Shown: positions 52,427-62,040 of the stretch, piece after piece
Numbering within the stretch: the first letter of the stretch is position 1
Layout: every line of letters starts with the position of its first letter
DNA from: Rhodocyclaceae bacterium
Lineage (GTDB): Bacteria > Pseudomonadota > Gammaproteobacteria > Burkholderiales > Usitatibacteraceae
DNA: 64,000 nt
Assembly: GCA_020247545.1 (NCBI GenBank)
Contig: JADCIX010000005.1
Location: 124,001-188,000, forward strand
Direction: 5' to 3'
Program-made: the position numbers and the translations under genes
Notes under the pieces: model-generated
What the model saw: only the letters and a program-made list of their open reading frames with translations
Databases searched by the model: none
What the model was told of the DNA's origin: nothing

Positions 52427-54511
52427 ATGACCGATACACTTTCCGACAAAGCGCGATCACTGCTTTCGCCGTGGGCCGGCCCGCATGGCGGCTTACCGCC
52501 CTTGGGAAACGTCGATATCGCTGCGTTGGAAGAAGCCATACGCACTGCGATTGAATTGAAGAGAGGTGAAGTTAATTCCATCGCCTCAAACATTGCGCCA
52601 CCCACTTTTGCGAACACCGCAGAAGCACTGGAAGATTCGGGTCGCGTCTTGTCGCGCGTGCTGTGTGTGTTCCGAGTGTATGCCAACAGCCAAAGTCTTG
52701 GCGACATGTCGACAGTCGCGCAAAGGGTGCCGCCCCTGGTGGCTGCGCTAGAAGATGAGATAGCGCATGACGAGCGTTTGTTTGCCCGGCTAAACGCTGT
52801 GTGGAACAGCGACGAATTAGCACGGCTCACGGACGAAAAGCGGCGGCTAGTGGCGGTGCTAATCAAACGTATGCGGCGGCATGGTGCCGGCCTTGCGCCT
52901 GCCGCCAAGGCTCGGCTGGCTGAGATCAACATACGGCTGGCCGCGTTATCCTCGCAATACAACCAGAACTTGATCGAGGAGGCGGGCAGCCAAGCGGTGT
53001 TTATCGAGGACGACTCGGGGCTCGACGGTCTGCCCGATGGGCTGCGTCAAGCGGCCGCAGCAGCGGCGGCAGATATGGGCCGACCCGGCATCTGGGCTAT
53101 TCCCAATGCGCGTGGCGCAGTATGGCCTTTTCTGACGTTGGCGACCCGACGCGACCTACGTGAGCAAGTTTGGCGCATGTGGACCAATCGCGGCGACAAC
53201 CTAGGTGCCAACGACAATAAGCCCATTGCGCAGGAGATCTTGCTTTTGCGCGGAGAACTTGCGCGGCTGATGGGCTATCCGAGCTATGCCCATCTGGCGC
53301 TATCCGACCGGATGGCGCGTACGCCGCAAACCGCGCTATTGCTATTGGAGCAAACTTGGGCCAGCGTTAAGCCAGCGGCGTATGCCCAGATTGCGGACTA
53401 CCAAGCTATTGCTGACCAAAACGCCGACGAGTGTTCCGCGCGTGCGCCACTCGCACCTTGGGATCGCCAGTTTTACGCCGAAAAGTTGCGGCGGCAACGC
53501 TTTGGTTTGGACGGCGACGCCGTCAAAGCGTACTTCCCGATGGAAAGCGTATTGCAGGCAATGTTCTGGGCAGCAGGTCGGGTGCATGGCCTCTGCTTCA
53601 CGCCGATTACCGATGCTCCATTGATACATCCCAGCGTGCGCGTCTATGCAGTCAATCGCGGCTCTGAGCTTGTTGGCATTCTCTACTTTGATCTCTTCAA
53701 CCGACAAGGTAAAGGCCACGGTTCATATCAGATGCAGTACCGTGAGGCAGAGAATTTTCGTGGGCGCGTACCGCCGATCGCCGCAATCTATTCCACCTTT
53801 CCAGTGCCGTCAGCCGACCAGCCCGCTCTGCTTCCTTGGGAGTACGCCAATGTATTCTTCCACGAGTTTGGCCATGCGTTGCATATGCTGCATTGCACGT
53901 CGGCTTATGCGTCTCTAGGCAGTCAGCATGTGGCGTGGGACTTCGTCGAGCTGCCTGCGCTAATCAATGAGCGTTGGTTGCGCGACGCCGAGTTGCTGCA
54001 TCGCTTCGCGCGCCATCACCTGACGGGCGAACCGATGCCCGATGAATTGCTCAACCGTATCGAACAAGGGCTTAAATACGACCGTATTTTCAGCCTCAAT
54101 CCGGATTATCTACTGCCCGCCATCGTTGATCTACGCTTACACTTGATGGCCGACGGCAGCGGTACGCAAATTGACCCGGTGAAGGTGGAGAACGACACGC
54201 TGATTGAATTGGGCATGCCCGAAGCATGGGACGTGATCATGCGCATCACACATAACTGGCACATCTTCGTCGGCGCTTATGCCGCTGGCCTCTACTCGTA
54301 TCTATGGGCCGATGTGATGGCAGCCGACGCGGTCAGAACGTTCGAAGAATCGCCAGACGGGATCTACGACGCGGCGACTTCCAAAGCCTGGATCGATCAA
54401 ATCCTAAGCGTAGGCCATCGCGTGCCGGCGGAAGAGGCCTTTCGCAGTTTTGCAGGTCATGACCCTGACCCAACGCCACTACACCTGCGCTTCGGGCTGT
54501 GGCCTGCGTGA
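52427..54511 (+). CDS. M3-family oligopeptidase (PrlC/Dcp-like)
   Basis: The 694-residue product has the M3 zinc motif YANVFFHEFGHALHMLHC (HExxH, about residues 482-486) and the downstream glutamate and tyrosine region (WDFVELPALINERWL). N- and C-terminal helical domains match oligopeptidase A and dipeptidyl carboxypeptidase. It is cytoplasmic and cleaves oligopeptides. It is the last gene of the plus-strand block that starts at the TonB receptor, 12 bp after the alpha/beta hydrolase gene. Together with DUF885 and M19 it points to peptide degradation. Confidence 0.93.
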   Translation: MTDTLSDKARSLLSPWAGPHGGLPPLGNVDIAALEEAIRTAIELKRGEVNSIASNIAPPTFANTAEALEDSGRVLSRVLCVFRVYANSQSLGDMSTVAQRVPPLVAALEDEIAHDERLFARLNAVWNSDELARLTDEKRRLVAVLIKRMRRHGAGLAPAAKARLAEINIRLAALSSQYNQNLIEEAGSQAVFIEDDSGLDGLPDGLRQAAAAAAADMGRPGIWAIPNARGAVWPFLTLATRRDLREQVWRMWTNRGDNLGANDNKPIAQEILLLRGELARLMGYPSYAHLALSDRMARTPQTALLLLEQTWASVKPAAYAQIADYQAIADQNADECSARAPLAPWDRQFYAEKLRRQRFGLDGDAVKAYFPMESVLQAMFWAAGRVHGLCFTPITDAPLIHPSVRVYAVNRGSELVGILYFDLFNRQGKGHGSYQMQYREAENFRGRVPPIAAIYSTFPVPSADQPALLPWEYANVFFHEFGHALHMLHCTSAYASLGSQHVAWDFVELPALINERWLRDAELLHRFARHHLTGEPMPDELLNRIEQGLKYDRIFSLNPDYLLPAIVDLRLHLMADGSGTQIDPVKVENDTLIELGMPEAWDVIMRITHNWHIFVGAYAAGLYSYLWADVMAADAVRTFEESPDGIYDAATSKAWIDQILSVGHRVPAEEAFRSFAGHDPDPTPLHLRFGLWPA

Positions 54512-54687
54512 GGCACCACTAACTAAATGAATGCCTGACCGCACGCAAAAAGGCTGTTCGAACCCATGCTGTCAGTATTTTGGCAACCGTTGCAGTTAAC
54601 AATTAAGGGCGACTCAGCACCGGCTTGGTCCAACTCCAGTAGACATCGCGTAAACCGCGTTTGCCCCCGGTGTAATGATGGGCGTCT

Positions 54688-55275
54688 TTATGGTCGCGGT
54701 GCCGTGGCCTGCACCGCGTAGGAAACCCAATGCAGCAAATAGCGATCATTGGCCTGGTCAGCGACTAACCAAACTCGGTCGTCCGCTAATCTCACTGCGA
54801 TCACCGCAATTTCTGCCAAGCGGGCGCGGGTGCACCGACCTGGCTTTTGCGGAATTGCGCTAGCGTCCAGCAGGCGCGGCAATACATCCGCGATTCCTTT
54901 GCCTTGTAGTTCGACGACTAAGTACCCTGCCGATAGATCTACCGCGTAGGCAAGCACGTTTTGGGCTGCCGGTAGTGCTGCCAGACAATCATCGGCAACC
55001 TTATCCGATGATGTAATCAGTAGATATTCGGTCGGACTACGCCACAAGAGGAATGGATCATTGCCTTCGAACTGGCCCGCCGTAGGTACTTGTGGCGCAT
55101 TTTCGTGTGCCAAAACCTTCCGCACTGCATTCTCACGATCAGGCAAATGACGAATGGAGACCACTCGCTGCGGTTCAACAATGGAAATCTGGCAATTGTC
55201 AGTAGCACGCGGCTGGAGTTGCGCGACTCCACTCAATTGAACTCGCGATGACACGCTGAGGTCTTCAGCCTTCAA
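54688..55275 (-). CDS. soxG: Sarcosine oxidase, gamma subunit
   Basis: SoxG is the small subunit of heterotetrameric sarcosine oxidase; its fold resembles the folate-binding domain of the alpha subunit. The product of about 195 residues has the subunit pattern of LLWRSPTEYLLI, AYAVDLSAGYLVVELQGKGI and CTRARLAEIAVIAVRL with WLVADQANDRYLLHWV near the end. It is only weakly conserved as a family. The best start is a TTG at 55,275 after AGGAGAGCGGC; it overlaps the soxA stop by 11 bp. Confidence 0.86.
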   Translation of the reverse strand: MKAEDLSVSSRVQLSGVAQLQPRATDNCQISIVEPQRVVSIRHLPDRENAVRKVLAHENAPQVPTAGQFEGNDPFLLWRSPTEYLLITSSDKVADDCLAALPAAQNVLAYAVDLSAGYLVVELQGKGIADVLPRLLDASAIPQKPGRCTRARLAEIAVIAVRLADDRVWLVADQANDRYLLHWVSYAVQATAPRP

Positions 55276-58171
55276 GCCGCTCTCCTTTCGGATCAAAGAA
55301 CGGCGTCTTAACGACTTCCGCCCGCAATGTACGGCCAAGGTGGTACAAAGTAACGGTCTCACCGATCCGCGCGAAGCCGCGCTTGAGCATCGCCAGCGCC
55401 ACGGGCATTCCTAGGACACCGCTATAGGCGCTGGACGTAACGAAGCCGTCGATGGGAGCCGGTGGGTTTTTCGTGACAATGTGCGCTCCAGTCGGCAATC
55501 GGGACGTCCGATCTGCGGGCAGCAACCCGACCAGTTGCATACGATCAGCATCAAGAGCCACCGGTCTTAGCAATGATCGTCGACCCACAAAATTCGCGGC
55601 CTTCTTTGCAATTCCGCGGTCCATTCCGACATCGCCAGGCAGCGTCGTTCCATCAGTATCTGCACCCAGATGCAAGAAACCTTTCTCTGTTCGCAAAACC
55701 ATTAACGCTTCAATGCCATAGGGCTTTGCGTCAAACTCGCGGCCCACTTCGCTAAGGCGTTGCAACAAGGACTGCGTGTGCAGAGCGGGAAGATTAATTT
55801 CATACCCCAGCTCGCCGCTAAAGCTCGCGCGCATCAGGCGTATCTTGACCCCACCGTACGCCACCTCACGCATCGTCATGTGTTTCATATTTGGCGGGGC
55901 AAGTGATTCGTCGAAGCCAGCGGCCGCCAAAAGCTTCCAAGCTTTTGGGCCGGAAACGGTTACGTTGCCCCAACTCGATGTGACAGGTGTGATGAGCACG
56001 CGATGATTGGCGTATTCGCACTGTTGCCATTCCTCAAAGGCCAATGCGACGCGATCCACACCACCTGACGTGGTGTTAATCCAGAAATGCTGCTCACCGA
56101 GCCGCGCGACGATGCCATCGTCAAAAATCACGCCATCTTCGCGCAGCAGCAAACCGTAGCGCGCTTGCCCAATCGCAAGCGTTGACATGGTGCCGACATA
56201 CATTAGGTCGAGAAACGCCGCCGCATCAGGGCCATAGATTTCGATCTTGCCGAGCGGCGAGCCTTCAAAAATCCCGACGTGTGTCCGCACATGCAGCGCT
56301 TCGCGTTCTGCCGCGGGGATAACTTCCTCGCTGTTTTGGCAATACGCTGCCGGCCGCAGCCAGCCGCCAAATTCCTCGAATAGACCACCGTGTGTTTCGT
56401 GCCAGGCGTGGCCCGGCATGCGTTTGAGCGGCCGATAACGTTCGCCAGTTCGTCCTGCGGCCAAGGCGTTAAGCGTGACGGGTTTGACCGGAGGTCGAAA
56501 CTTCGTGGTGCCAACTTCGGCGGGCTTGCGCTCGGTCAGTTCACCCATCAATACCAGCGCATTGATATTGCTGGTTTTACCCTGGTCCGTTGCCATTCCC
56601 ATGGTGGTGTAACGCTTAAGGTGTTCGACGGAACGATAGTTCTCGCGTGCGGCGAGTTCGACGTCGTCGGCGGATACATCGTTTTGCAGGTCGACAAATA
56701 TTTTTCCGGGGCGACGACCGAGCGTCGACAGGGCGGCAAGTGTCGGTGTGTTTCTGGCTGGCACAATACCGAGGCCGCCGACTGGCGCGGGCGTCGCGTT
56801 TCCACGCCCTGTCGCATCGGCATGCTCCAGAGCGAGTTCAAGTTCGAAAGCACCTGCACATGCGCCAACCGATTCGATACCCTTGAGCGGCAGGTCAGGT
56901 ACAAACATCGACGCGACGTCATTCCAGCGTAGTTTGCCGCCCGCCATCGAGTGCAGATTGACAGCAGGCGTCCAGCCACCTGCACTTGCGACGCAGTCGG
57001 CGGCGATGGCTTGTGCATCGCCCCCTCGATTTGCGGCGACAGTAACACTATTGATCGCACGTGATCCACTCACGGCCACGATACTGCTGTCAAGAAAGAC
57101 CTTAACTCCCATCGGTGCCGCCCGCCCGTTCGTCTCTCGGGAATCAACAATGGCAGCCACCTCAATGCCCGCGGCATTCAGTGACGCCGCCACATCGTAG
57201 CCACTGTCGCAGGCGGTCGAGATTACGATACGTTTGCCGCATGCAACACCAAAATGTGTTGCGTAGCGCTCAACTGCACTGGCGAGCATGACGCCCGGTC
57301 GATCATTGTCGGGGAACAACATTGGTCTCTCGATCGCGCCGGTGGCGAGGATGATGCGCTCGGCGCGAATCTTCCACAGCCGCTCGCGTACGGTGCCATC
57401 GTTGACGGTTTCCAGTGCCACGGCCAACTGATGATCGTAGAGTCCTAGCACCGTACAATTCACGCGCAACGACACTCCTGCGGCGGCGACCAGGCGGGTC
57501 AATTCATCCAGCCGCTGCTGTGAGTTTGCTTCGCTACGCAGCGACTGACTTGCCAGCCAGCCTCCGGGGCGCGGCCCACTGTCCAGTAATAGAACCTGCC
57601 GGCCACTCTGTGCTGCGGACAACGCTGCCTGCATTCCCGCCGCGCCTGCGCCGATAACGAGCACTTCCACTTGCTGTGAAACTTCGTCGTAGCGGTCAGG
57701 GTCTGGACCATCCGCGGCAACGCCAAGACCGGCCATGCGACGGATGGCAGGCTCAAACAAATGCCAATCCGGCCACATAAACGTCTTGTAATAAAAACCC
57801 GCCGGCATCAGCGCCGCGAACTTGTTATTGATGGCCGCAAGATCCAAGCCAAGGCTAGGCCAAGCGTTGCCCGTTTTCGCGGTCATTCCGTCGGCAGCGG
57901 CGATATCGGTGGCACGTGTGTTTGGCGTGCGGTAACGCCCGACGCCAATATCTACAAGACCAGTTGGCTCTTCGAGACCGCAACTGAAAATGCCGCGCGG
58001 TCGATGCAGCTTAAAACTGCGTCCAATATGACCAATGCCTTGCCCGAGTAACGCGGAGGCAACAGTGTCGCCGGCAAAACCTTTGACATCTACGCCATTG
58101 AAGTCAAATCGTAGCGCGCGCGAGCGATCAATCCATGCGCCATGTGGTGCCGCCAGTCGATAGCCGCTCAT
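55265..58171 (-). CDS. soxA: Sarcosine oxidase, alpha subunit
   Basis: SoxA is the large subunit that binds NAD and tetrahydrofolate; the enzyme converts sarcosine to glycine, H2O2 and methylene-THF. The 968-residue product has an N-terminal ferredoxin-like region (VASALLGQGIGHIGRSFK, SCGLEEPTG), a Rossmann domain (VLVIGAGAAGMQAALSAAQS), a middle domain with the Cys-poor extension, and a C-terminal aminomethyltransferase-like THF domain (about 590-960, GIFEGSPLGKIEIYGPDAA, GTTLPGDVGMDRGIAKK). It overlaps soxD by 4 bp and soxG by 11 bp, so the subunits are coupled. Confidence 0.96.
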   Translation of the reverse strand: MSGYRLAAPHGAWIDRSRALRFDFNGVDVKGFAGDTVASALLGQGIGHIGRSFKLHRPRGIFSCGLEEPTGLVDIGVGRYRTPNTRATDIAAADGMTAKTGNAWPSLGLDLAAINNKFAALMPAGFYYKTFMWPDWHLFEPAIRRMAGLGVAADGPDPDRYDEVSQQVEVLVIGAGAAGMQAALSAAQSGRQVLLLDSGPRPGGWLASQSLRSEANSQQRLDELTRLVAAAGVSLRVNCTVLGLYDHQLAVALETVNDGTVRERLWKIRAERIILATGAIERPMLFPDNDRPGVMLASAVERYATHFGVACGKRIVISTACDSGYDVAASLNAAGIEVAAIVDSRETNGRAAPMGVKVFLDSSIVAVSGSRAINSVTVAANRGGDAQAIAADCVASAGGWTPAVNLHSMAGGKLRWNDVASMFVPDLPLKGIESVGACAGAFELELALEHADATGRGNATPAPVGGLGIVPARNTPTLAALSTLGRRPGKIFVDLQNDVSADDVELAARENYRSVEHLKRYTTMGMATDQGKTSNINALVLMGELTERKPAEVGTTKFRPPVKPVTLNALAAGRTGERYRPLKRMPGHAWHETHGGLFEEFGGWLRPAAYCQNSEEVIPAAEREALHVRTHVGIFEGSPLGKIEIYGPDAAAFLDLMYVGTMSTLAIGQARYGLLLREDGVIFDDGIVARLGEQHFWINTTSGGVDRVALAFEEWQQCEYANHRVLITPVTSSWGNVTVSGPKAWKLLAAAGFDESLAPPNMKHMTMREVAYGGVKIRLMRASFSGELGYEINLPALHTQSLLQRLSEVGREFDAKPYGIEALMVLRTEKGFLHLGADTDGTTLPGDVGMDRGIAKKAANFVGRRSLLRPVALDADRMQLVGLLPADRTSRLPTGAHIVTKNPPAPIDGFVTSSAYSGVLGMPVALAMLKRGFARIGETVTLYHLGRTLRAEVVKTPFFDPKGERLEG

Positions 58172-58446
58172 GGGTCAACTGCGCGTGGCTGTGCCTCGGT
58201 GATACCGTAAACGGCGCCCACTTCGTGCGTGACCGTATCGCGAACGATGTTGAACCACTGGCCGCAACCAAATGTGTGACGCCAGCGCTCGGCGTGAAGA
58301 CCCTTCGGATTCTTGCGAAAAAAAAGGTAGTTTCCCCACACCTCGTCGCTACAGTCGATCGGGGGGCGCACGATCGCCGTGGTACCGCCGCAGTGGAACT
58401 CGTTTTCTGGGCGTCGCCCACACCATGGGCACTGTAGTTGCATCAT
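58168..58446 (-). CDS. soxD: Sarcosine oxidase, delta subunit
   Basis: The 92-residue product is the zinc-binding SoxD subunit, with QCPWCGRRPENEFHCGG at the N-terminus and WRHTFGCGQWFN further on, giving the four zinc ligands. It lies 15 bp after soxB and overlaps soxA in an ATGA arrangement. A GGAG lies about 11 bp upstream of the ATG. Order B-D-A-G is the usual one. Confidence 0.95.
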   Translation of the reverse strand: MMQLQCPWCGRRPENEFHCGGTTAIVRPPIDCSDEVWGNYLFFRKNPKGLHAERWRHTFGCGQWFNIVRDTVTHEVGAVYGITEAQPRAVDP

Positions 58447-58461
58447 TTCTTGTTGCGCTCC

Positions 58462-59715
58462 TTAGTGGGCGATGCCGGAAGCTGCCGCTTCATCGATCAA
58501 ACGTCCGGTGTGAAAACGGGAGAGTTGAAACGGCTCGGCAAGTTCATGATTTTGTCCGGTCGCCAGCACATGTGCGAGGGTCCATCCACCAACCGGGATG
58601 GCTTTGAAGCCGCCCGTGCCCCAGCCACAATTGATGTACAAGCCGGGAATCGGGGTGGCACCGATGATGGGACTCGAATCCTGGACGACGTCAACAATGC
58701 CCGCCCAATGACGCAGCATCCGCAGACGGCCTAAAGAGGGGAATGCCTCGACGGTCGCCGCGATGACCTGCTGATTGACCGCAAAACTGCCACGCTGCGC
58801 ATACGACGGAAAATGATCGAGTGCACCGCCGATCACCACCTCACCTTTGTCGGACTGGCTCCAGTAGGCGCCAAGGGCTGGCGAAAGTGTCACTGCCTTC
58901 AACACCGGCTTGACCGGTTCACTCACCATCGCTTGCAAAGCATAACTTGTCACCGGCAACGCAAATCCCGCGAGATTCGCCAACACCGACGAGTGACCGG
59001 CGACCGCCATGGCTACGCGGTCGGCGCGAATTTCACCCCGGTTGGTCTTGACACCAATGACCCGACCATCTTGCTTAATGAAATCTTGCACTGAACACCT
59101 TTGCACGATGTCAACACCGAGTGCCGAGGCTGCACGCGCGTACCCCCAAGCGACAGCGTCGTGTCGCGCAGATCCCGCGCGCCGCTGGGTGAAGCCGCCA
59201 AGAATGGGGTACCGCGCCCTGCTGCTAATGTCCAGACGCGGCTCGCATTCTTGGACTTGGCGCGCGGTGAGCATCTCAGCGTCGATACCATTGCATAACA
59301 TCGCATTGGTCCAGCGTTCCTGGGCGTCGAGGTCGTGGCGAGAATGCGCCAGAGTGATAATTCCGCGCTGGCTAAACATGACATTGAAGTTAAGGTCTTT
59401 TGACAGCGATTCGTAGCGCTGAACGGAAAAATCATAAAGGCGCGCGCTTTCGGCGTACAGATAATTTGAGCGCACCACGGTCGTATTACGTCCCGTATTG
59501 CCACCACCGATCCAACCTGCCTCAATGACTGCAACATTGGTGATGCCGTGATTTTTTGCGAGGTAATACGCAGTGGCTAAACCATGGCCACCGCCGCCGA
59601 TGACAATCACATCGTATCGCGGCTTAGGCTCGGCATCACGCCAAGCTGGTGCCCAGTCTTTGTGGCCACCGAGAGCCGCGCCAAGCAAGTTTCCAGCGGA
59701 GTAGCGATTGCGCAT
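58462..59715 (-). CDS. soxB: Sarcosine oxidase, beta subunit
   Basis: SoxB holds the noncovalent FAD and the covalently bound FMN and oxidises sarcosine. The 417-residue product has VIVIGGGGHGLATAYYLAKN (FAD), EAGWIGGGNTGRNTTVVRSNY and GSARHDAVAWGYARAAS; the His here (about residue 185) matches the FMN-attaching histidine of characterised enzymes. The C-terminal part carries INCGWGTGGFKAIPVGGW. It is the first gene of soxBDAG. Glycine made here could feed GlyA encoded at the left of the window. Confidence 0.97.
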   Translation of the reverse strand: MRNRYSAGNLLGAALGGHKDWAPAWRDAEPKPRYDVIVIGGGGHGLATAYYLAKNHGITNVAVIEAGWIGGGNTGRNTTVVRSNYLYAESARLYDFSVQRYESLSKDLNFNVMFSQRGIITLAHSRHDLDAQERWTNAMLCNGIDAEMLTARQVQECEPRLDISSRARYPILGGFTQRRAGSARHDAVAWGYARAASALGVDIVQRCSVQDFIKQDGRVIGVKTNRGEIRADRVAMAVAGHSSVLANLAGFALPVTSYALQAMVSEPVKPVLKAVTLSPALGAYWSQSDKGEVVIGGALDHFPSYAQRGSFAVNQQVIAATVEAFPSLGRLRMLRHWAGIVDVVQDSSPIIGATPIPGLYINCGWGTGGFKAIPVGGWTLAHVLATGQNHELAEPFQLSRFHTGRLIDEAAASGIAH

Positions 59716-60189
59716 TTTCTGTTCAATTTTCTATAACCGTCAGGACGCTACCGCCGCTGTAGAGGCAAATGTTGCCATCGAGGGGGCATGCTGGAACCAG
59801 TTTAGACGCAAATTCATCAATACTCGCAGGTTTGAATCACATTCGTGCGCCGAACACCTAGACCAAGACGCCGCTGTGACCTCCTTTGGATCGCCACTTC
59901 GCCTTGCCGTAATTGACTGTAGGCGCGCCAACGCCAATAATGCGAATCAACCCCGTCGTGCGTGGCGCGGCATCGACCGCGTCGCTTGCCAGCATCATCG
60001 GCTTGAGACTGTGCCCAATAGGCGCGATAGCCAACATCGGCAACATCGTGTTGCCGAATCTCGCGACTGACCGAGGATGGCGCAAAACCGACCTGAAGCG
60101 CAATCTGTGCCTGATCCCAACCCATTGCCAACCCTCGACTAATCAATGGTTTTCACCTAGCGGCGCTGAAAAGGTTTGGCATCATGCTA
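59716..60189. other. Intergenic region with IS30 remnant
   Basis: Apart from the transposase remnant no gene was recognised. It should contain the soxB promoter. The remnant and its loss of frame suggest an old insertion. Confidence 0.5.
59817..60146 (-). pseudogene. IS30-family transposase remnant
   Basis: From a TTG at 60,146 the frame reads ISRGLAMGWDQAQIALQVG, FAPSSVSREIRQH and GYRAYWAQSQADDAGKRR, which is the helix-turn-helix N-terminus of IS30 transposases. After about 57 codons the resemblance ends and the frame drifts; no DDE core is present. It is a decayed fragment between soxB and the serine hydrolase gene, with no inverted repeats recognised. Confidence 0.65.
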
Positions 60190-61905
60190 CTAATTCTTCT
60201 TGGCGGGCGTTTCCATCCCAGCCTGGAACAACACCAGACCAGTTACGTTACCTGCGGCGTCTTTCTTAAACTCGACACGAATGTCGGCAACTTTGGCGAA
60301 GAACTTTTCTTCACTCTCGGCAAACAACTGGAATGCACCCTGCCCCGTTGCACGCGCCAACAGCGTTTCACCGTCTCGAAACACAGATAGGACAAAACCC
60401 ACCGCAAGCGGATATTCACCAACCAGCTTATCGAGTTGGGCCGCCGATAGGCTGACTTCTTTGCGCGCCACCACCGGCTCATCCGGCAAACGTTTGGCCG
60501 GCATTTCGCGTCCACCTTGGAACAGCACCAGCGATTCGACTTTGCCGGCAGCGGAGCGCACAAACTTGATCTGCGCTTCAACAACCCGCAGAAAGAATTT
60601 GTCCTCTGTCTCGGCGAAGACTTCCACCGGCCCCTGCCCGGTGGCTTGTGTCATGAATCGATTACCTTCCCGATACACCCGCAGCACAAAATTTGGCCCT
60701 AGTTCATATCTCCCGACATAGGCATCAAACACGTTTGGCGCGATTTTGATTTCCGTAAATTCACGCATCGGCCGGCCAACCAAAATTGCGGCGGTGCGGG
60801 TCGCCAGATCGGTATGGTTGCTGCTGCCGCCGATGGAATTACGCAGCACGGCGACAAACACCTTGTCGCCGGGAACGTGAGTGGCGACTGAGGCGAACCC
60901 ATCGATGCCGCCGGTATGGGTGATGGCATCTTTGCCCTGGACTTTGACGATCCCCCAGCCGTAACCATAGGTTGTCTTTTTACCGTCAGTCAGTGTGTAG
61001 GCGGTAAAGGCCTTCTTCCATGTTTCCGGCTTCAAGAGTTTGCCGGCGGTTATTGCCGCGTCCCAACGAGCCAAATCATCCACGGTTGATACCATTGCAC
61101 CCGCCGAAAACGGCACGCTCATATCAATTTTCTGCGCGATGCTGAATTTTCCGTCCGCATCTTGATACCCCTCGACGCGCCGTTTGGCACTGCGCTCAAA
61201 ACCTTCGTACGCGGTGTTCTCCATCCCAAGCGGGTTGAAGATTTTTTCGGCGAGGAAGTCTGCATAACGCTTGCCAGAGACCTTCTCGATCACCATACCC
61301 AGCAAGAAGTAGCCCGAGTTGCTATACGCCCAGCGTGAACCCGGCTCGAAACTGAGCGGCAAATCTTTAAAGCGCGCGACAACCTCGGCTTGGCTAGACA
61401 ACTTACCGCGATTGATGCGGTACTCCGCGTCATCGGTGAAGTTTGGGATGCCCGATGTGTGGGTCAGCAGGTGTTCGATGGTGACCGGCTTTGACTTCGA
61501 CGTGAACGTTGGCACGTACTTGGAGACATCGTCACCTAGCGCCAGCTTGCCTTCGTCGGCCAACATGAGAATGCCGACGGCGGTGAACTGTTTGGTCACG
61601 GAGCCGATGCGCAACACGTCGTCTGGCTTTAATGGCGTCTTGGCGGCAATGTCGGCCAACCCATACGCTTTGCGGAATACCGTCTTGCCGTTGCGCGTGG
61701 CGATGATCGTGGCACCGGGTTCATCAGCCTTGAACCGGCTTTTCGCTAGGCTCTCGATGGCCGCCGCCGCGGCAGCATCATCCGATGGAGTTGCCGCTGG
61801 CAGCACTTGCTGTGCGCCGCCCACAACGGGAAAGAGCGTGGAACACATCACCGCGACGACTAGCCCGATGTTGAGCATCGTTAAACGATTTGGTGAAAGC
61901 AACAT
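60190..61905 (-). CDS. Exported serine hydrolase (beta-lactamase/D-alanyl-D-alanine carboxypeptidase fold) with tandem C-terminal domains
   Basis: The 571-residue product has a signal peptide (cleavage near VVGGAQQ), then a class C-like penicillin-recognising domain with the catalytic IGSVTKQFTA (SxxK), WAYSNSGYFLLG (YxN) and THTGGIDGFASV (HTG, KTG-equivalent). The C-terminus carries two copies of a DUF3471-like domain (beginning FDAYVGRYELGPNFVLRVYR and LDKLVGEYPLAVGFVLSVFR). Such proteins may be esterases or peptidases in the periplasm. It has its own start (ATG 61,905). A dispersed repeat copy lies upstream. Confidence 0.9.
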   Translation of the reverse strand: MLLSPNRLTMLNIGLVVAVMCSTLFPVVGGAQQVLPAATPSDDAAAAAAIESLAKSRFKADEPGATIIATRNGKTVFRKAYGLADIAAKTPLKPDDVLRIGSVTKQFTAVGILMLADEGKLALGDDVSKYVPTFTSKSKPVTIEHLLTHTSGIPNFTDDAEYRINRGKLSSQAEVVARFKDLPLSFEPGSRWAYSNSGYFLLGMVIEKVSGKRYADFLAEKIFNPLGMENTAYEGFERSAKRRVEGYQDADGKFSIAQKIDMSVPFSAGAMVSTVDDLARWDAAITAGKLLKPETWKKAFTAYTLTDGKKTTYGYGWGIVKVQGKDAITHTGGIDGFASVATHVPGDKVFVAVLRNSIGGSSNHTDLATRTAAILVGRPMREFTEIKIAPNVFDAYVGRYELGPNFVLRVYREGNRFMTQATGQGPVEVFAETEDKFFLRVVEAQIKFVRSAAGKVESLVLFQGGREMPAKRLPDEPVVARKEVSLSAAQLDKLVGEYPLAVGFVLSVFRDGETLLARATGQGAFQLFAESEEKFFAKVADIRVEFKKDAAGNVTGLVLFQAGMETPAKKN

Positions 61906-62040
61906 GTTGGCCTCGGCTCAGCGAAAAGAAAGAAGATCGCATGTTAAGCCAACGGCGCGGGGCACGGGTGGAGACGAGATGGGCGTGCGTCTGGTCAGAC
62001 CTGCCGCTCCGATCACTCGCGCGGTAAAACTCTTTTATTG

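Noticed and set aside
60190-61905. Serine hydrolase as MlrB of a microcystin-degradation cluster
   Set aside because: The beta-lactamase fold and nearby MFS and peptidase genes resemble mlr genes superficially, but no MlrA-type CAAX protease or MlrC-type gene is present.
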